Positions 35,521 through 44,188 of a stretch of DNA of 64,000 nucleotides are shown one piece after another; position 1 is the stretch's first letter; the number at the start of each line of letters is the position of its first letter. Source of the stretch: Brevibacillus massiliensis (lineage in GTDB: Bacteria > Bacillota > Bacilli > Brevibacillales > Brevibacillaceae). The stretch covers positions 1 to 64,000 of the forward strand of contig NZ_HE978542.1 in NCBI RefSeq assembly GCF_000311785.1. Direction: 5' to 3'. The notes under the pieces were generated by a model that saw nothing but the letters and a program-made list of their open reading frames with translations, did not search any database and was not told the DNA's origin. The position numbers and the translations under genes were made by a program.

Positions 35521-38500
35521 ATGGAGAAAAACCAAGCGCCTGCCGCAGGGAAGACCAAGCGCAAGCGACGCCGGGGGAACAGACAGGGACACCCGATTTT
35601 CACCGTCCTGAAAGTAGTCCTTCTGCTCGGCTGCATGGGCGTGGTCGCCGCGGGAGGAGTAGTCGCCGGCTACGTGGCATCGCTGGTGAAGGACGAACCC
35701 GTGCTAAGCCGCGAAGAGATTCAGCAGAAGATCTTCAACGTCTACCAGACCGGCTTTGCCTACTACAACGACGGTACGCTGATCGGGCAGTTGCGGGCAG
35801 GGGGGGAAGACCGCCGCGTCGTAAAAAAATCAGAGGTGTCGCCCTATTTGATCAATGCCATTATCGCTACCGAAGACAAGTACTTTTACGAGCATCACGG
35901 CATTGTCTTTCAATCAACGCTGCGGGCCGCTTACCAGGAATTCACCCATCAGCCTGTTGTGACCGGCGGCAGCACCTTGACCCAGCAGTTGATTAAAAAT
36001 ACCATCCTTTCGCAGGAGGTAAGCCACAAGCGCAAAGCAACAGAGATTTTTTACGCCTTGCGAATTGAACAGATGTTTTCCAAGGACCAGATTTTGGAAG
36101 CCTACATAAACGAGATTTACTTTGGCAAAGGTGCCAACGGATCTAACATATACGGCGTTCAAGCGGCCGCAAAGGGGATTTTTAACAAGGACGTCAAGGA
36201 TCTCACGCTGGCTGAGGCCAGTTACCTCGCCGGAATACCGCAGAACCCGATCGGTTATTCGCCCTTTTCCAGCGAGGGCTACGCCAACGGGAAAAAGCGG
36301 CAGAAAACCGTGCTGGACCGCATGCTGGAAAACGGTTATATCACACAAGCGCAGTACGATCAGGCTCTCAACACTGATCTCAAGGCAAACCTGGCCAAGC
36401 CCGAGGCGCAAGCCTACAGCAAACACCCCTTCCTGATGATGGAGATCGAGGAGCGGGCTGCGAAGGCTCTGGTCGATACGAAGCTCGCCCAGGAAGGACG
36501 TGACAAGTCCAGCGTCGGCAGCAACGAATACCGCCAGATGACGGAGGACAAGCGCAGGGAAATGCTGCGCAACGGCTACCATGTATATACCACGATCGAC
36601 AAAGACGTAAACGACATCATGGAGCAGATCGCGTCCGATCCGAAAAACTTCGGCAAGAACATCAGCTATACGGTGCGCCGTTCCAACGGCAAGACCGAGA
36701 AGATCGAAAACGCTCTGGAAGAAGTAGGTTCCATGCTGATTCAGAACAAGACGGGCAGGATCCTCGGCATGATGGGAGGCCGCGACTTCCAGGTGGAGCA
36801 GACCAACCACGCGACTGCCCCCCGCCAGCCGGGATCGGCGATGAAGCCGCTTGCCGCTTACGCTCCCGCCTTCGAGCTGGGGTACCTGCAGCCCGGATCG
36901 CCCATTGACGACTCGCCGCTGCTGCTCTCCGACGGAACCAAGGGCAGCCATCTGCCGATGAACTGGGACAACAAGTTCCGCGGTGTCATCAGCGCCCGGG
37001 AAGCCCTGCGCCAATCGTGGAACGTGCCCGCGATCAAGACCTATCTGCAGGTTGGCATCCCGACCGCACTGGAGTACGTCAAGAAAATGGGCGTAACCAC
37101 GCTCGCCGACAGTGACAATTACGCGGCAACCGGAGCCATCGGCGGACTTGCCTACGGGCTGACCGCTGAAGAGATTACCAATGCCTATGCGACGTTTGCC
37201 AATGGCGGCACGTTCATCGACGCTTACATGATCGAACGCATCGAAGACAGCCAGGGGCGGGTCGTCTATCAGCACACCCCGCAGCCTGTACCGGTGTTCA
37301 GCCCGCAGACGGCCTACCTCATCACAGATATGATGAGAACCGTCGTCAACTCCGGGACGGGCGCAAGCGTCCGCAATTTTGTTCCGCGCAGCGTCGATGT
37401 GGCCGGAAAGACGGGGACGACCAACAGCTCTTACGACTTGTGGTTTGTCGGCTATACCCCGGAGTTGTCGATGGGAGTATGGACGGGGTATGACGATCCC
37501 TATATGCTGCCGAGTTCGGCGTCCAGGCGGCCGATGGAGATCTGGGGGAAAGTGATGAAGCAGGTCTTGGAAAAGAAACCTGACCTCGCATCGCCGACAG
37601 ACAAGTTTGAGCGGCCAAGCGGGATCGTCAGCCTGACGGTAGACAGCAAGTCAGGGCTTTTGCCGAGCGAGCTGTCCAAGGAGAGCGGCGACTTGATCAC
37701 CGATTTGTTCAACCGCCAATTCGTCCCGACAAAAGTGGACGATTCGCACCAGAAGGTAAAAGTGGTCCAGTTTGACAACAAGCGGTATCTGGCGAAAGAA
37801 GGAACACCTGACGACTTTGTCTCGGAAGGCGTGTTCTTCAAGAGCCCGGACAAAGCGGCTGCCAACCTTGACGAGGTTCTAGCGAAGAATCCCAAAGCGG
37901 CACGACCCGCGGACTGGGAGCGCCGCCTGCCGGAAAAAGAAGATCCGCGAACAGGTGACGGCAGTGTGCCAAGCGCGCCGAGCGGCCTTACGGTTGCGGC
38001 GGGCGACAAGCAGCTGACGCTCAACTGGAAGTCGGCCGGTGAAGCGGATTTGCTGGGTTACCGCATCTATCGCGCCGATGCCAGCGGGGTTTTTACCAAG
38101 TTGGCCACGGTAAAAGACCCGAAAGTGACGACCTATCAGGATGCTTCCGGCGGAGGCGGTCCGTTCGGCTACTACGTCACCTCGGTCGACGTCGAGGGGA
38201 ATGAATCTGCACCTTCCGCCGTCGCTTCTGCCAGTGCGGGAACCTGGGAAATACCTGTTTCGCCGCCAGGGGAAGTACCGCCGCAGCCCGGCCAGGAGGT
38301 GCCCGATATCCCGGACATCACCGATCTCCCCCCCGGCGAGCCGGAGCCGTCCAATCCGGCCGGCCCTGCACGTGCTCCCGAGACGCCCAAGCAGATAGCG
38401 ATCAGCAAAGCGAACGGCGGGTTCCAGCTTTCCTGGAAGGCCAATCCGGCCAGCGATCACGTTGTCGCTTACAACATTTACTACGCGACCGATCCGGCTG

Positions 38501-38634
38501 CAGGATTCCAGCTGCTGGATACGGTATCGTCCACGACTTACCTGCATAAATCGGCAAATGCCGGCGTTTACCGCATCACTGCCATCAACAGTTACGGGGA
38601 GTCCCCGCAAAGCGGAAACGTCAGCGCTCGCTAA
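35521..38634 (+). CDS. class A penicillin-binding protein (PBP1A) with fibronectin type III repeats
   Basis: A 1037-aa bifunctional peptidoglycan synthase. A basic cytoplasmic tail and one transmembrane helix (VLKVVLLLGCMGVVAAGGVV) come first. The glycosyltransferase 51 domain has the catalytic Glu in TEDKYFYEHHG near residue 117 and TGGSTLTQQLIKN. The transpeptidase has SxxK in GSAMKPLA near 440, the SxN-type SWN, and KTGTT near 630. The last ~230 residues contain two Fn3 modules (SAPSGLTVAAGDKQLTLNWK and the later PKQIAISKANGGFQLSWK) joined by a Pro-rich linker. ATG at 35521 with AGGAGGGG upstream. Monocistronic with a strong terminator. Confidence 0.96.
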   Translation: MEKNQAPAAGKTKRKRRRGNRQGHPIFTVLKVVLLLGCMGVVAAGGVVAGYVASLVKDEPVLSREEIQQKIFNVYQTGFAYYNDGTLIGQLRAGGEDRRVVKKSEVSPYLINAIIATEDKYFYEHHGIVFQSTLRAAYQEFTHQPVVTGGSTLTQQLIKNTILSQEVSHKRKATEIFYALRIEQMFSKDQILEAYINEIYFGKGANGSNIYGVQAAAKGIFNKDVKDLTLAEASYLAGIPQNPIGYSPFSSEGYANGKKRQKTVLDRMLENGYITQAQYDQALNTDLKANLAKPEAQAYSKHPFLMMEIEERAAKALVDTKLAQEGRDKSSVGSNEYRQMTEDKRREMLRNGYHVYTTIDKDVNDIMEQIASDPKNFGKNISYTVRRSNGKTEKIENALEEVGSMLIQNKTGRILGMMGGRDFQVEQTNHATAPRQPGSAMKPLAAYAPAFELGYLQPGSPIDDSPLLLSDGTKGSHLPMNWDNKFRGVISAREALRQSWNVPAIKTYLQVGIPTALEYVKKMGVTTLADSDNYAATGAIGGLAYGLTAEEITNAYATFANGGTFIDAYMIERIEDSQGRVVYQHTPQPVPVFSPQTAYLITDMMRTVVNSGTGASVRNFVPRSVDVAGKTGTTNSSYDLWFVGYTPELSMGVWTGYDDPYMLPSSASRRPMEIWGKVMKQVLEKKPDLASPTDKFERPSGIVSLTVDSKSGLLPSELSKESGDLITDLFNRQFVPTKVDDSHQKVKVVQFDNKRYLAKEGTPDDFVSEGVFFKSPDKAAANLDEVLAKNPKAARPADWERRLPEKEDPRTGDGSVPSAPSGLTVAAGDKQLTLNWKSAGEADLLGYRIYRADASGVFTKLATVKDPKVTTYQDASGGGGPFGYYVTSVDVEGNESAPSAVASASAGTWEIPVSPPGEVPPQPGQEVPDIPDITDLPPGEPEPSNPAGPARAPETPKQIAISKANGGFQLSWKANPASDHVVAYNIYYATDPAAGFQLLDTVSSTTYLHKSANAGVYRITAINSYGESPQSGNVSAR

Positions 38635-38648
38635 ATCCACATCTCGTT

Positions 38649-38681
38649 CAGGCTGCCAGGCATACGTGGCAGCCTGTTTTT
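38649..38681 (+). terminator. Rho-independent terminator after the PBP gene
   Basis: A 10-bp perfect stem (38649-38658 with 38667-38676) followed by five T. Confidence 0.93.
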
Positions 38682-38785
38682 CCATGTGGTGACGTTTTTC
38701 TGAATATTCGCTTTGCCGAGGGTTCAGGCTTGTGTCCTTCAGGTATAATAGAAGGAGAAGCAAAAGGGAAGCAGAGGTGGACTGA

Positions 38786-39418
38786 GTGCTCCACATGAAA
38801 AGATACGCGGCTTGCGAGATGGATGTACGGGGTCATAGACTTGTCATCGAAGGTCCGGTAGAACCGGAGCGTCTGGCGGCTTTGCGGTTTGACGAGGGCC
38901 TGCGGGCCTTTCGCGTACCCGCGGAACAACAAAAAGCGCTGGTGGAAATTGCCGCGCTGCCGGAAGGGTGGATCATCATCGCCCGCGAAGATGATCTCGT
39001 CTTGGCTTATGTAACCATTCTCTACCCGGATCCATTGGAGAGATGGTCTGAGGCGAAGATGGACGACTTGCTGGAGCTGGGCGCCATCGAAGTGAGTCAC
39101 CAGGTGCGGGGATGCGGGGTCAGCAAAGCGATGCTGGGTGTGGCCTTTTCTGACGATGCGCTGGAAGACTTCATCGTCATTACCACGGAGTATTACTGGC
39201 ACTGGGATTTAAAAGGAACAGGGCTCAATGTCTGGCAGTACCGCAAAGTGATGGAAAAAGTCATGGGCAGTGTCGGGATGGTATGGATGGCCACGGATGA
39301 CCCCGAAATCTGCTCTCATCCTGCCAACTGCCTGATGGTTCGCATCGGCAAGCGCGTACCGCAGGAGAGCATTGAAAAGTTTGACAGCATTCGGTTCCAG
39401 AACCGATTTATGTACTAG
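38786..39418 (+). CDS. acuA: acetyl-CoA synthetase acetyltransferase AcuA
   Basis: A 210-aa GNAT-type acetyltransferase of the AcuA family. In B. subtilis AcuA acetylates and inactivates acetyl-CoA synthetase (AcsA). Visible parts include the beta-strand WIIIAREDDLVLAYVTILYPDP and the acetyl-CoA loop region IEVSHQVRGCGVSKAMLGVAF (Q/RxxGxG/A type, VRGCGVSK). GTG start at 38786 (AGAGGTGG close upstream); an ATG at 38795 is also possible. First gene of acuABC; a TATAAT lies at 38744-38749. No acsA is present in this window next to it. Confidence 0.93.
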   Translation: MLHMKRYAACEMDVRGHRLVIEGPVEPERLAALRFDEGLRAFRVPAEQQKALVEIAALPEGWIIIAREDDLVLAYVTILYPDPLERWSEAKMDDLLELGAIEVSHQVRGCGVSKAMLGVAFSDDALEDFIVITTEYYWHWDLKGTGLNVWQYRKVMEKVMGSVGMVWMATDDPEICSHPANCLMVRIGKRVPQESIEKFDSIRFQNRFMY

Positions 39419-39435
39419 GGAAAGGGGATTTGCCG

Positions 39436-40080
39436 ATGCGGCTAGAGGATATGATGAAAAAACAGCTCATCACGGTGACTCCTGCCACCAGTATTGGCGA
39501 AGCGCTCACCTTGATCAGGCACAACCGGATTCGCCACTTGCCGGTGATCGAAGGAGAAAAACTGGTCGGCATCGTCTCCGACCGCGATTTGCGCGATGCC
39601 CTCCCCTCCCGTTTTTCTCCGCATGAGGGCGGCAATGCCATACTGACCAAGCCGGTGGAAGACATCATGCAGCGAAATGTGATTACGGCCCATCCCCTGG
39701 ATTTTATCGAGGACGCGGCCAAAACCGTCTACGATCATAAAATCGGCGCCCTGCCTGTCGTCTCGGACGGTCAACTGAGAGGGATCGTCACTGAATCGGA
39801 TCTGCTGTACAAACTAATCGAGCTGTTTGGGGTGGCGGGGCCCAGCTCCTGTTTCGAGGTGGAGGTAGACGACCGGGTCGGCATGTTGGCAGAAGTAAGC
39901 CAGGCATTCCAGGCTGCCGGGGTAAATGTGGTCAGCGTGATCGTCTATCCCGGCAAGACGCCTGGCAAGAAAAAACTGATTTTTCGCGCGCAGACGATCG
40001 ACCCGCGTACCGTGATTGAGCTGCTTCAGGCAAAGGGCTACACCGTACCCGACCCAATCGAAGGGAGGCATCGCTCTTGA
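39436..40080 (+). CDS. acuB: acetoin/acetate utilisation regulator AcuB (CBS-CBS-ACT)
   Basis: A 214-aa protein with two CBS domains (residues 1-60 with IRHLPVIEGEKLVGIVSDRDL, and 78-130 with IGALPVVSDGQLRGIVTESDL). An ACT-like domain follows (FEVEVDDRVGMLAEVSQAFQ). CBS pairs bind adenine nucleotides, so AcuB probably senses energy state; its target in the AcuA/AcuC acetylation cycle is not settled. ATG at 39436 with AAAGGGG eight bases upstream. Its TGA overlaps the acuC TTG start. Confidence 0.93.
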   Translation: MRLEDMMKKQLITVTPATSIGEALTLIRHNRIRHLPVIEGEKLVGIVSDRDLRDALPSRFSPHEGGNAILTKPVEDIMQRNVITAHPLDFIEDAAKTVYDHKIGALPVVSDGQLRGIVTESDLLYKLIELFGVAGPSSCFEVEVDDRVGMLAEVSQAFQAAGVNVVSVIVYPGKTPGKKKLIFRAQTIDPRTVIELLQAKGYTVPDPIEGRHRS

Positions 40081-41231
40081 GCCGCCGTTCGCGCCTGATC
40101 TATTCACCTGACTATACGAAGTACTACTTTCACGATGAGCATCCATTCAACCAGCATCGCCTGCTGCTGACGCACGACTTGATGACGTCCTACGGGCTTT
40201 TGTCCGAACAGGATATCGTCCCGCCGCGCCCCGCTACCGATGAAGAACTGGCGCTGGTTCACGATCCAGGCTACATCGAAACGGTTCGGGCCCAAGGGCA
40301 TAGCGAGACGGAGCTGCCGCAGGCAGCCAGCTACGGCCTTGGCACAGAAGACGTCCCCTGCTTCCCGCGCATGCATGAAGCCAGCGCGCTGATCGTCGGC
40401 GGAACCCTGCAGGCGGTCGATCTGGTCATGAACGGCGAAGCCGATCACGCCTTTAATCCGGCCGGCGGATTGCATCACGCTCTGCGGGCGCGGGCATCCG
40501 GTTTCTGCATCTACAATGACTGTTCGGTTGCAATCGCTTACTTGCGCAAACGCTGGAAGGCGCGCGTCCTGTACATCGACACCGACGCCCACCACGGCGA
40601 CGGCGTTCAGTGGTCGTTCTACGACGATCCCGACGTCTTGACGATCTCCCTGCACGAGACGGGCAAGTATCTCTTCCCCGGAACCGGCAATGTGTCCGAA
40701 CGCGGCGAGGGCAGCGGCTACGGCTTTTCCGTCAACGTTCCATTGGATGCGTTTACAGAAGACGAGTCGTTCCTGGAAGTGTATCAGACCCTGGTTCCCA
40801 AACTGGCAAGAGCTTTCAAGCCGGATGTGATCGTGACGCAAAACGGCTGTGATGCCCACGCTTACGACCCGCTCACCCACCTCTCCTGCAGCATGAGAAT
40901 CTACCAGGAGATCCCCCGGCTCGCTCACCGCCTGGCCCATGAGCTGTGCGGCGGCCGCTGGATCGCCGTCGGCGGCGGAGGCTACGATATCTGGCGGGTC
41001 GTTCCCCGCGCCTGGACGCTGCTTTGGAGCGAAATGACCGACCAGTGCCTGGAAGATTCGCCATTGCCGGAAAATTGGGGAAAGCGCTGGAGGGATAAGA
41101 GCAAACTGCCGCTGCCGACGCATCTGTTTGACGATGTCCAGCCGTTCCCGCCGATTCCCCGCCGGGGGGAAATTACCCAGAAAAACCGTCTGATCCTGGA
41201 GCGAGCGATGATGTACGCTCCTTTGGGGTAA
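40077..41231 (+). CDS. acuC: class I/II-type protein deacetylase AcuC
   Basis: A 384-aa histone-deacetylase-family enzyme that reverses AcuA acetylation of acetyl-CoA synthetase in B. subtilis. Zinc ligands and catalytic residues are seen in NPAGGLHHA, DTDAHHGDGVQ (Asp-His ligands), and QNGCDAHAYDPL; the loop GGGGYDIWRVVPRAW carries the conserved Tyr. The TTG start at 40077 overlaps the acuB stop (TTGA), giving translational coupling. It ends 17 bases before an unusual long hairpin at 41249. Confidence 0.95.
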   Translation: MSRRSRLIYSPDYTKYYFHDEHPFNQHRLLLTHDLMTSYGLLSEQDIVPPRPATDEELALVHDPGYIETVRAQGHSETELPQAASYGLGTEDVPCFPRMHEASALIVGGTLQAVDLVMNGEADHAFNPAGGLHHALRARASGFCIYNDCSVAIAYLRKRWKARVLYIDTDAHHGDGVQWSFYDDPDVLTISLHETGKYLFPGTGNVSERGEGSGYGFSVNVPLDAFTEDESFLEVYQTLVPKLARAFKPDVIVTQNGCDAHAYDPLTHLSCSMRIYQEIPRLAHRLAHELCGGRWIAVGGGGYDIWRVVPRAWTLLWSEMTDQCLEDSPLPENWGKRWRDKSKLPLPTHLFDDVQPFPPIPRRGEITQKNRLILERAMMYAPLG

Positions 41232-41248
41232 AACATCCCGGACCGAAA

Positions 41249-41330
41249 AAAACCACCAGCTTTGAACTGCACCCCGATTGTTAGACACAACGAACAATTG
41301 GAGGTGCAGTTCAGAAGGCCTGGTGGTTTT
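41249..41330. terminator. long compound hairpin between acuC and mtnN, with IS-end-like core
   Basis: Outer arms AAAACCACCAG (41249-41259) and CTGGTGGTTTT (41320-41330) pair perfectly. Inside lies a second perfect stem, TGAACTGCACC (41263-41273) with GGTGCAGTTCA (41303-41313), and a third, ATTGTT with AACAAT. The inner 51 bases read like the left end of an IS3-family element (TG start, CCCC, GTTAGACA). The outer arms with flanking A/T-runs make a bidirectional terminator. Confidence 0.8.
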
Positions 41331-41334
41331 GCGT

Positions 41335-42279
41335 TTACTTTTTCAAACCGTCAAGCAGCGCCTGCAGTTCTTCCGGTTGAAATCCTTTTACCGCCTTGCC
41401 GCCGACAACGGTGACCGGCACGCCGAGGAAGCCGAACTTCTCCACCTCGTCGCGGTACTGTTGACTGGTCATTACATCCCTCACTTCAAACGGGATGCCC
41501 TGTTCCGTCAGCAGCTTTTTCACCATATCGCATTCAATGCAGCCAGCCGTGGAGTAGACAATGACACCCGCTCCCGCGGCAGGGGACTCGTGTTTCAGCA
41601 TGCTGCTGACGATCTCGAACGAACGGCGGGAAGCCAGCTTCGTAAATTCGGCGAAGTTGACGTCAGCCGAGCCGTCGGCCTTGTCCGACATGGAGCGGAC
41701 GATGACGAACGGCACGTCGTTCATCGTGCACACCTGGGCAGCCGCCGCTCCCTCCATCTCCGTACAGTAGGCGTCAAAGCGCTCATAAAGCCTCCTCACC
41801 TTGTCCCTGTCAGCGATAAACTGGTCGCCGGAAAGCACCTTCCCTTTGACGATATTTACGTCATCCCCGATGGCTTCCCCCGACTTCATAGCCAGCTCGA
41901 TGAGGCGGGGATCCGCTTGCCACTCCCAAATTTTAGCATAAGGGATCTCTCCCGGTTGAAATCCGAGGGCAGTGGCGTCCACATCGTGCTGCAAACAAGT
42001 TGTAGAGATGACGATATCCCCGATTTCGAGGTCGGGATGGACCGCTCCCGCCACGCCGGTGAAGATCACCTGGTCGACGCCAAACCGGTCGATCAGAATT
42101 TGTGTGCAGACTCCGGCGTTTACCTTTCCCACGCCTGATTTGCACAGCACGACTTCCCTTGACTCAAGCTTCCCCTGATAATAGGTGATTCCCGCTTTTA
42201 CGGTCTTTTTCGTCTCTTCCATCGCTTCCAGAAACAGGACGATTTCTTCATCCATCGCCCCGATGATGCCTGTGCGCAT
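41335..42279 (-). CDS. mtnN: MTA/SAH nucleosidase fused to a glutaredoxin-like domain
   Basis: Residues 1-230 are a complete 5'-methylthioadenosine/S-adenosylhomocysteine nucleosidase. It begins MRTGIIGAMDEEI (Glu12 region), has SGVGKVNAG and the substrate-binding YCTEMEGAAAAQ, and ends its active site with the catalytic Asp in RSMSDKADG. After a short Ala/Pro/Gly linker, residues 236-314 form a glutaredoxin/NrdH-like domain. That domain has a CIEC redox motif (Cys247, Cys250) and the cis-proline segment GFLGVPVTVV. The fusion in one frame is unusual: normal MTAN ends near residue 231. ATG at 42279 with AGGAGG close upstream. Twenty bases after ccpA, so co-transcribed. Confidence 0.92.
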   Translation of the reverse strand: MRTGIIGAMDEEIVLFLEAMEETKKTVKAGITYYQGKLESREVVLCKSGVGKVNAGVCTQILIDRFGVDQVIFTGVAGAVHPDLEIGDIVISTTCLQHDVDATALGFQPGEIPYAKIWEWQADPRLIELAMKSGEAIGDDVNIVKGKVLSGDQFIADRDKVRRLYERFDAYCTEMEGAAAAQVCTMNDVPFVIVRSMSDKADGSADVNFAEFTKLASRRSFEIVSSMLKHESPAAGAGVIVYSTAGCIECDMVKKLLTEQGIPFEVRDVMTSQQYRDEVEKFGFLGVPVTVVGGKAVKGFQPEELQALLDGLKK

Positions 42280-42299
42280 ATCGTTTCCTCCTCTCTCGT

Positions 42300-43310
42300 T
42301 CAGCCCTCAAGGGGGCGTGTGCTTTGCCGGTACTCGATGCGGTGAGGCAGAAGTACGACGTGTTCCTCCACGTGTTCATTGTTCATGTACTTGGTCAACA
42401 GGCGCATGGCAACTGCCCCGATATCGTACATGGGCTGCACCACCGTCGTCAGGCGGGGGCGAACCATCTCGGCCAGTCGGGTGTTGTCAAACCCGATCAC
42501 TTCGATGTCCTCCGGAACAGACAGCCCTGCGTCCTGTACGGCGTGAATGGCGCCGATGGCCATCTCGTCACTGGCGGCGAACACGGCGGTCGGCGGATTT
42601 TTCAAGGACAAGAACTGAGTCATGGCCCGCAGTGCCGCGTCGTGCCGGTAGTTTCCATTCATCGCCAACGACTCATCAAACGAAATCCCTGCGTCCGCCA
42701 GCGCTTTTTTGTACCCCTCAAAGCGGAGCAGCCCGCCCAGCGGATCGTCCAGCGGTCCGGTTATCATCGCAATGCGTTTGTGGCCTCTCGACAACAGGGC
42801 CTCGGTCGCATCGTACCCCGCCTGATAGTGATCGATCGTGACGGACGGCAGGATATTGTCGGCGTCCCTGGTAGCAGCCAGAACGACCGGTACGGAAGCG
42901 GTGGAGAACACCTGCATGTGGTCTTCCTTGATCTCCGCGCCCATGAACAACAGTCCGTCCACCTGTTTTTCCAACATCGTATTGATCAGCTGCAGTTCTT
43001 TGTCAAGGCGCTGATCGGAGTTGCACAGAATGATGTTGTATTTATACATCGTGGCGATATCCTCGATCCCCCTGGCCAATTCCGAGAAGAACATGCTGGC
43101 GATGTCGGGGATGATGACGCCCACTGTCGTCGTTTTTTTGCTGGCCAGTCCCCTCGCCACTGCGTTGGGACGATACCCCAGCCGTTCAATGGCAGCCATC
43201 ACTTTTTTCCGCGTAGTCGGCTTGACGTTGGGATTTCCGTTTACGACACGGGAGACGGTAGCCATCGAGACGCCGGCTTCCCGCGCTACATCATAGATTG
43301 TAATTGGCAT
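42300..43310 (-). CDS. ccpA: catabolite control protein A
   Basis: A 336-aa LacI-family regulator. The N-terminal helix-turn-helix with hinge is [32 protein letters not shown], then the hinge helix [12 protein letters not shown]. The C-terminal periplasmic-binding-like core has the HPr-Ser46-P contact region. CcpA mediates glucose repression by binding cre sites. The ATG at 43310 gives MPITIYDVA, the normal start; the open frame runs further upstream through the promoter. Position next to acuABC and upstream of aroA(G) matches Bacillus order. A cre-like site lies in its own promoter region at 43397. Confidence 0.96.
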   Translation of the reverse strand: MPITIYDVAREAGVSMATVSRVVNGNPNVKPTTRKKVMAAIERLGYRPNAVARGLASKKTTTVGVIIPDIASMFFSELARGIEDIATMYKYNIILCNSDQRLDKELQLINTMLEKQVDGLLFMGAEIKEDHMQVFSTASVPVVLAATRDADNILPSVTIDHYQAGYDATEALLSRGHKRIAMITGPLDDPLGGLLRFEGYKKALADAGISFDESLAMNGNYRHDAALRAMTQFLSLKNPPTAVFAASDEMAIGAIHAVQDAGLSVPEDIEVIGFDNTRLAEMVRPRLTTVVQPMYDIGAVAMRLLTKYMNNEHVEEHVVLLPHRIEYRQSTRPLEG

Positions 43311-43396
43311 CGCGAACCACTCGCTTTCACCCAAAATTTGGCTTTCAATACTATTTTCAAAAATTATAGGCATATCATACGACATGCTGGAAGCAG

Positions 43397-43412
43397 TTGC
43401 AATCGTTTTCTT
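43397..43412 (-). promoter_or_regulatory. cre-like site at the ccpA promoter
   Basis: The minus strand reads AAGAAAACGATTGCAA, one mismatch from the cre consensus WTGNAANCGNWNNCAW. It begins about eight bases downstream of a TACAAT -10 box (minus strand, 43420-43425), thus at the likely transcription start of ccpA. Confidence 0.5.
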
Positions 43413-43508
43413 TGAAGTTATTGTAACAAATCGGCGCGATCTTATCAGTTTTTTTCTATACCCTCGGGAACATTCAACAGATCGTCACACATTCCAACAT
43501 CCGAGTGA

Positions 43509-43537
43509 TTGAAACAAAGGGATAAACCCACTACAAT
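43509..43537 (+). promoter_or_regulatory. sigma-A promoter of ycnKJI
   Basis: TTGAAA at 43509-43514, exactly 17 bases, then TACAAT at 43532-43537. An AT-rich stretch follows before the ribosome site of ycnK, where a YcnK operator would be expected. Confidence 0.85.
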
Positions 43538-43597
43538 TCTTGATAGTTACGGATTGTTATATTTTGTTGGAATATGATAAAAAGCGAGGTGAATCCC

Positions 43598-44188
43598 ATG
43601 ATGCTGCCCAAAGAGCGGCAGGCGAAGATACGCGAATGGCTGGAAAGCAAACACAGCCTGAAAATCTCCGAATTGAGCAAATGGCTCGGCGTTTCCGAGA
43701 TGACCGTCCACCGCGACCTCAAACCGTTGATTGAATCGGGAGTGGCTGAAAAGGTGTTCGGCGGCATAGCACTGGCCAGGCCAAAACCAGGGTCGGCAGA
43801 ACAGCCGCCGGCAGCAGACGAATGCGCTCTGTGCCAGCGCAAAATTGAGCAGCGGCTGGCCTATCGGCTGATCCTCGAAGGCAACCGAATCGAGAGCACT
43901 TGCTGCGCTCACTGCGGACTTTTGCGGCAAAAACAATGGGGAGATCAGGTCATCCAGGCGATCTGCTACGACTTCCTGTCCCATACGACGGTAAGCGCAC
44001 GGACTGCCTGGTACGTGCTGGAAACCTCTATCGACATCCGCTGCTGTCAGCCTCAGGTGCTGACGTTTGAACGTCGGAATCACGCCGAAGGCATCGTGAA
44101 AGGATTTGGCGGCATCGTCATGTCTTTTGAAGAGGCGCTCGCCTACATCGACAAAAGCATGGGAAGAGAGTGTCCGGGATGCTCGTAA
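43598..44188 (+). CDS. ycnK: copper-sensing repressor YcnK (DeoR-type HTH + NosL-like domain)
   Basis: A 196-aa regulator with an N-terminal DeoR-family winged helix (RQAKIREWLESKHSLKISEL, SEMTVHRDLKPL). A C-terminal NosL-like metal-binding domain starts at CALC (Cys76, Cys79) and is followed by CCAHC, a CC pair and FGGIVMSFEEALAYI. This is the architecture of B. subtilis YcnK, which represses the copper gene ycnJ when copper is sufficient. The ATG at 43598 has GAGGTG six bases upstream. It overlaps the ycnJ start by ten bases. First gene of the copper operon. Confidence 0.93.
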   Translation: MMLPKERQAKIREWLESKHSLKISELSKWLGVSEMTVHRDLKPLIESGVAEKVFGGIALARPKPGSAEQPPAADECALCQRKIEQRLAYRLILEGNRIESTCCAHCGLLRQKQWGDQVIQAICYDFLSHTTVSARTAWYVLETSIDIRCCQPQVLTFERRNHAEGIVKGFGGIVMSFEEALAYIDKSMGRECPGCS

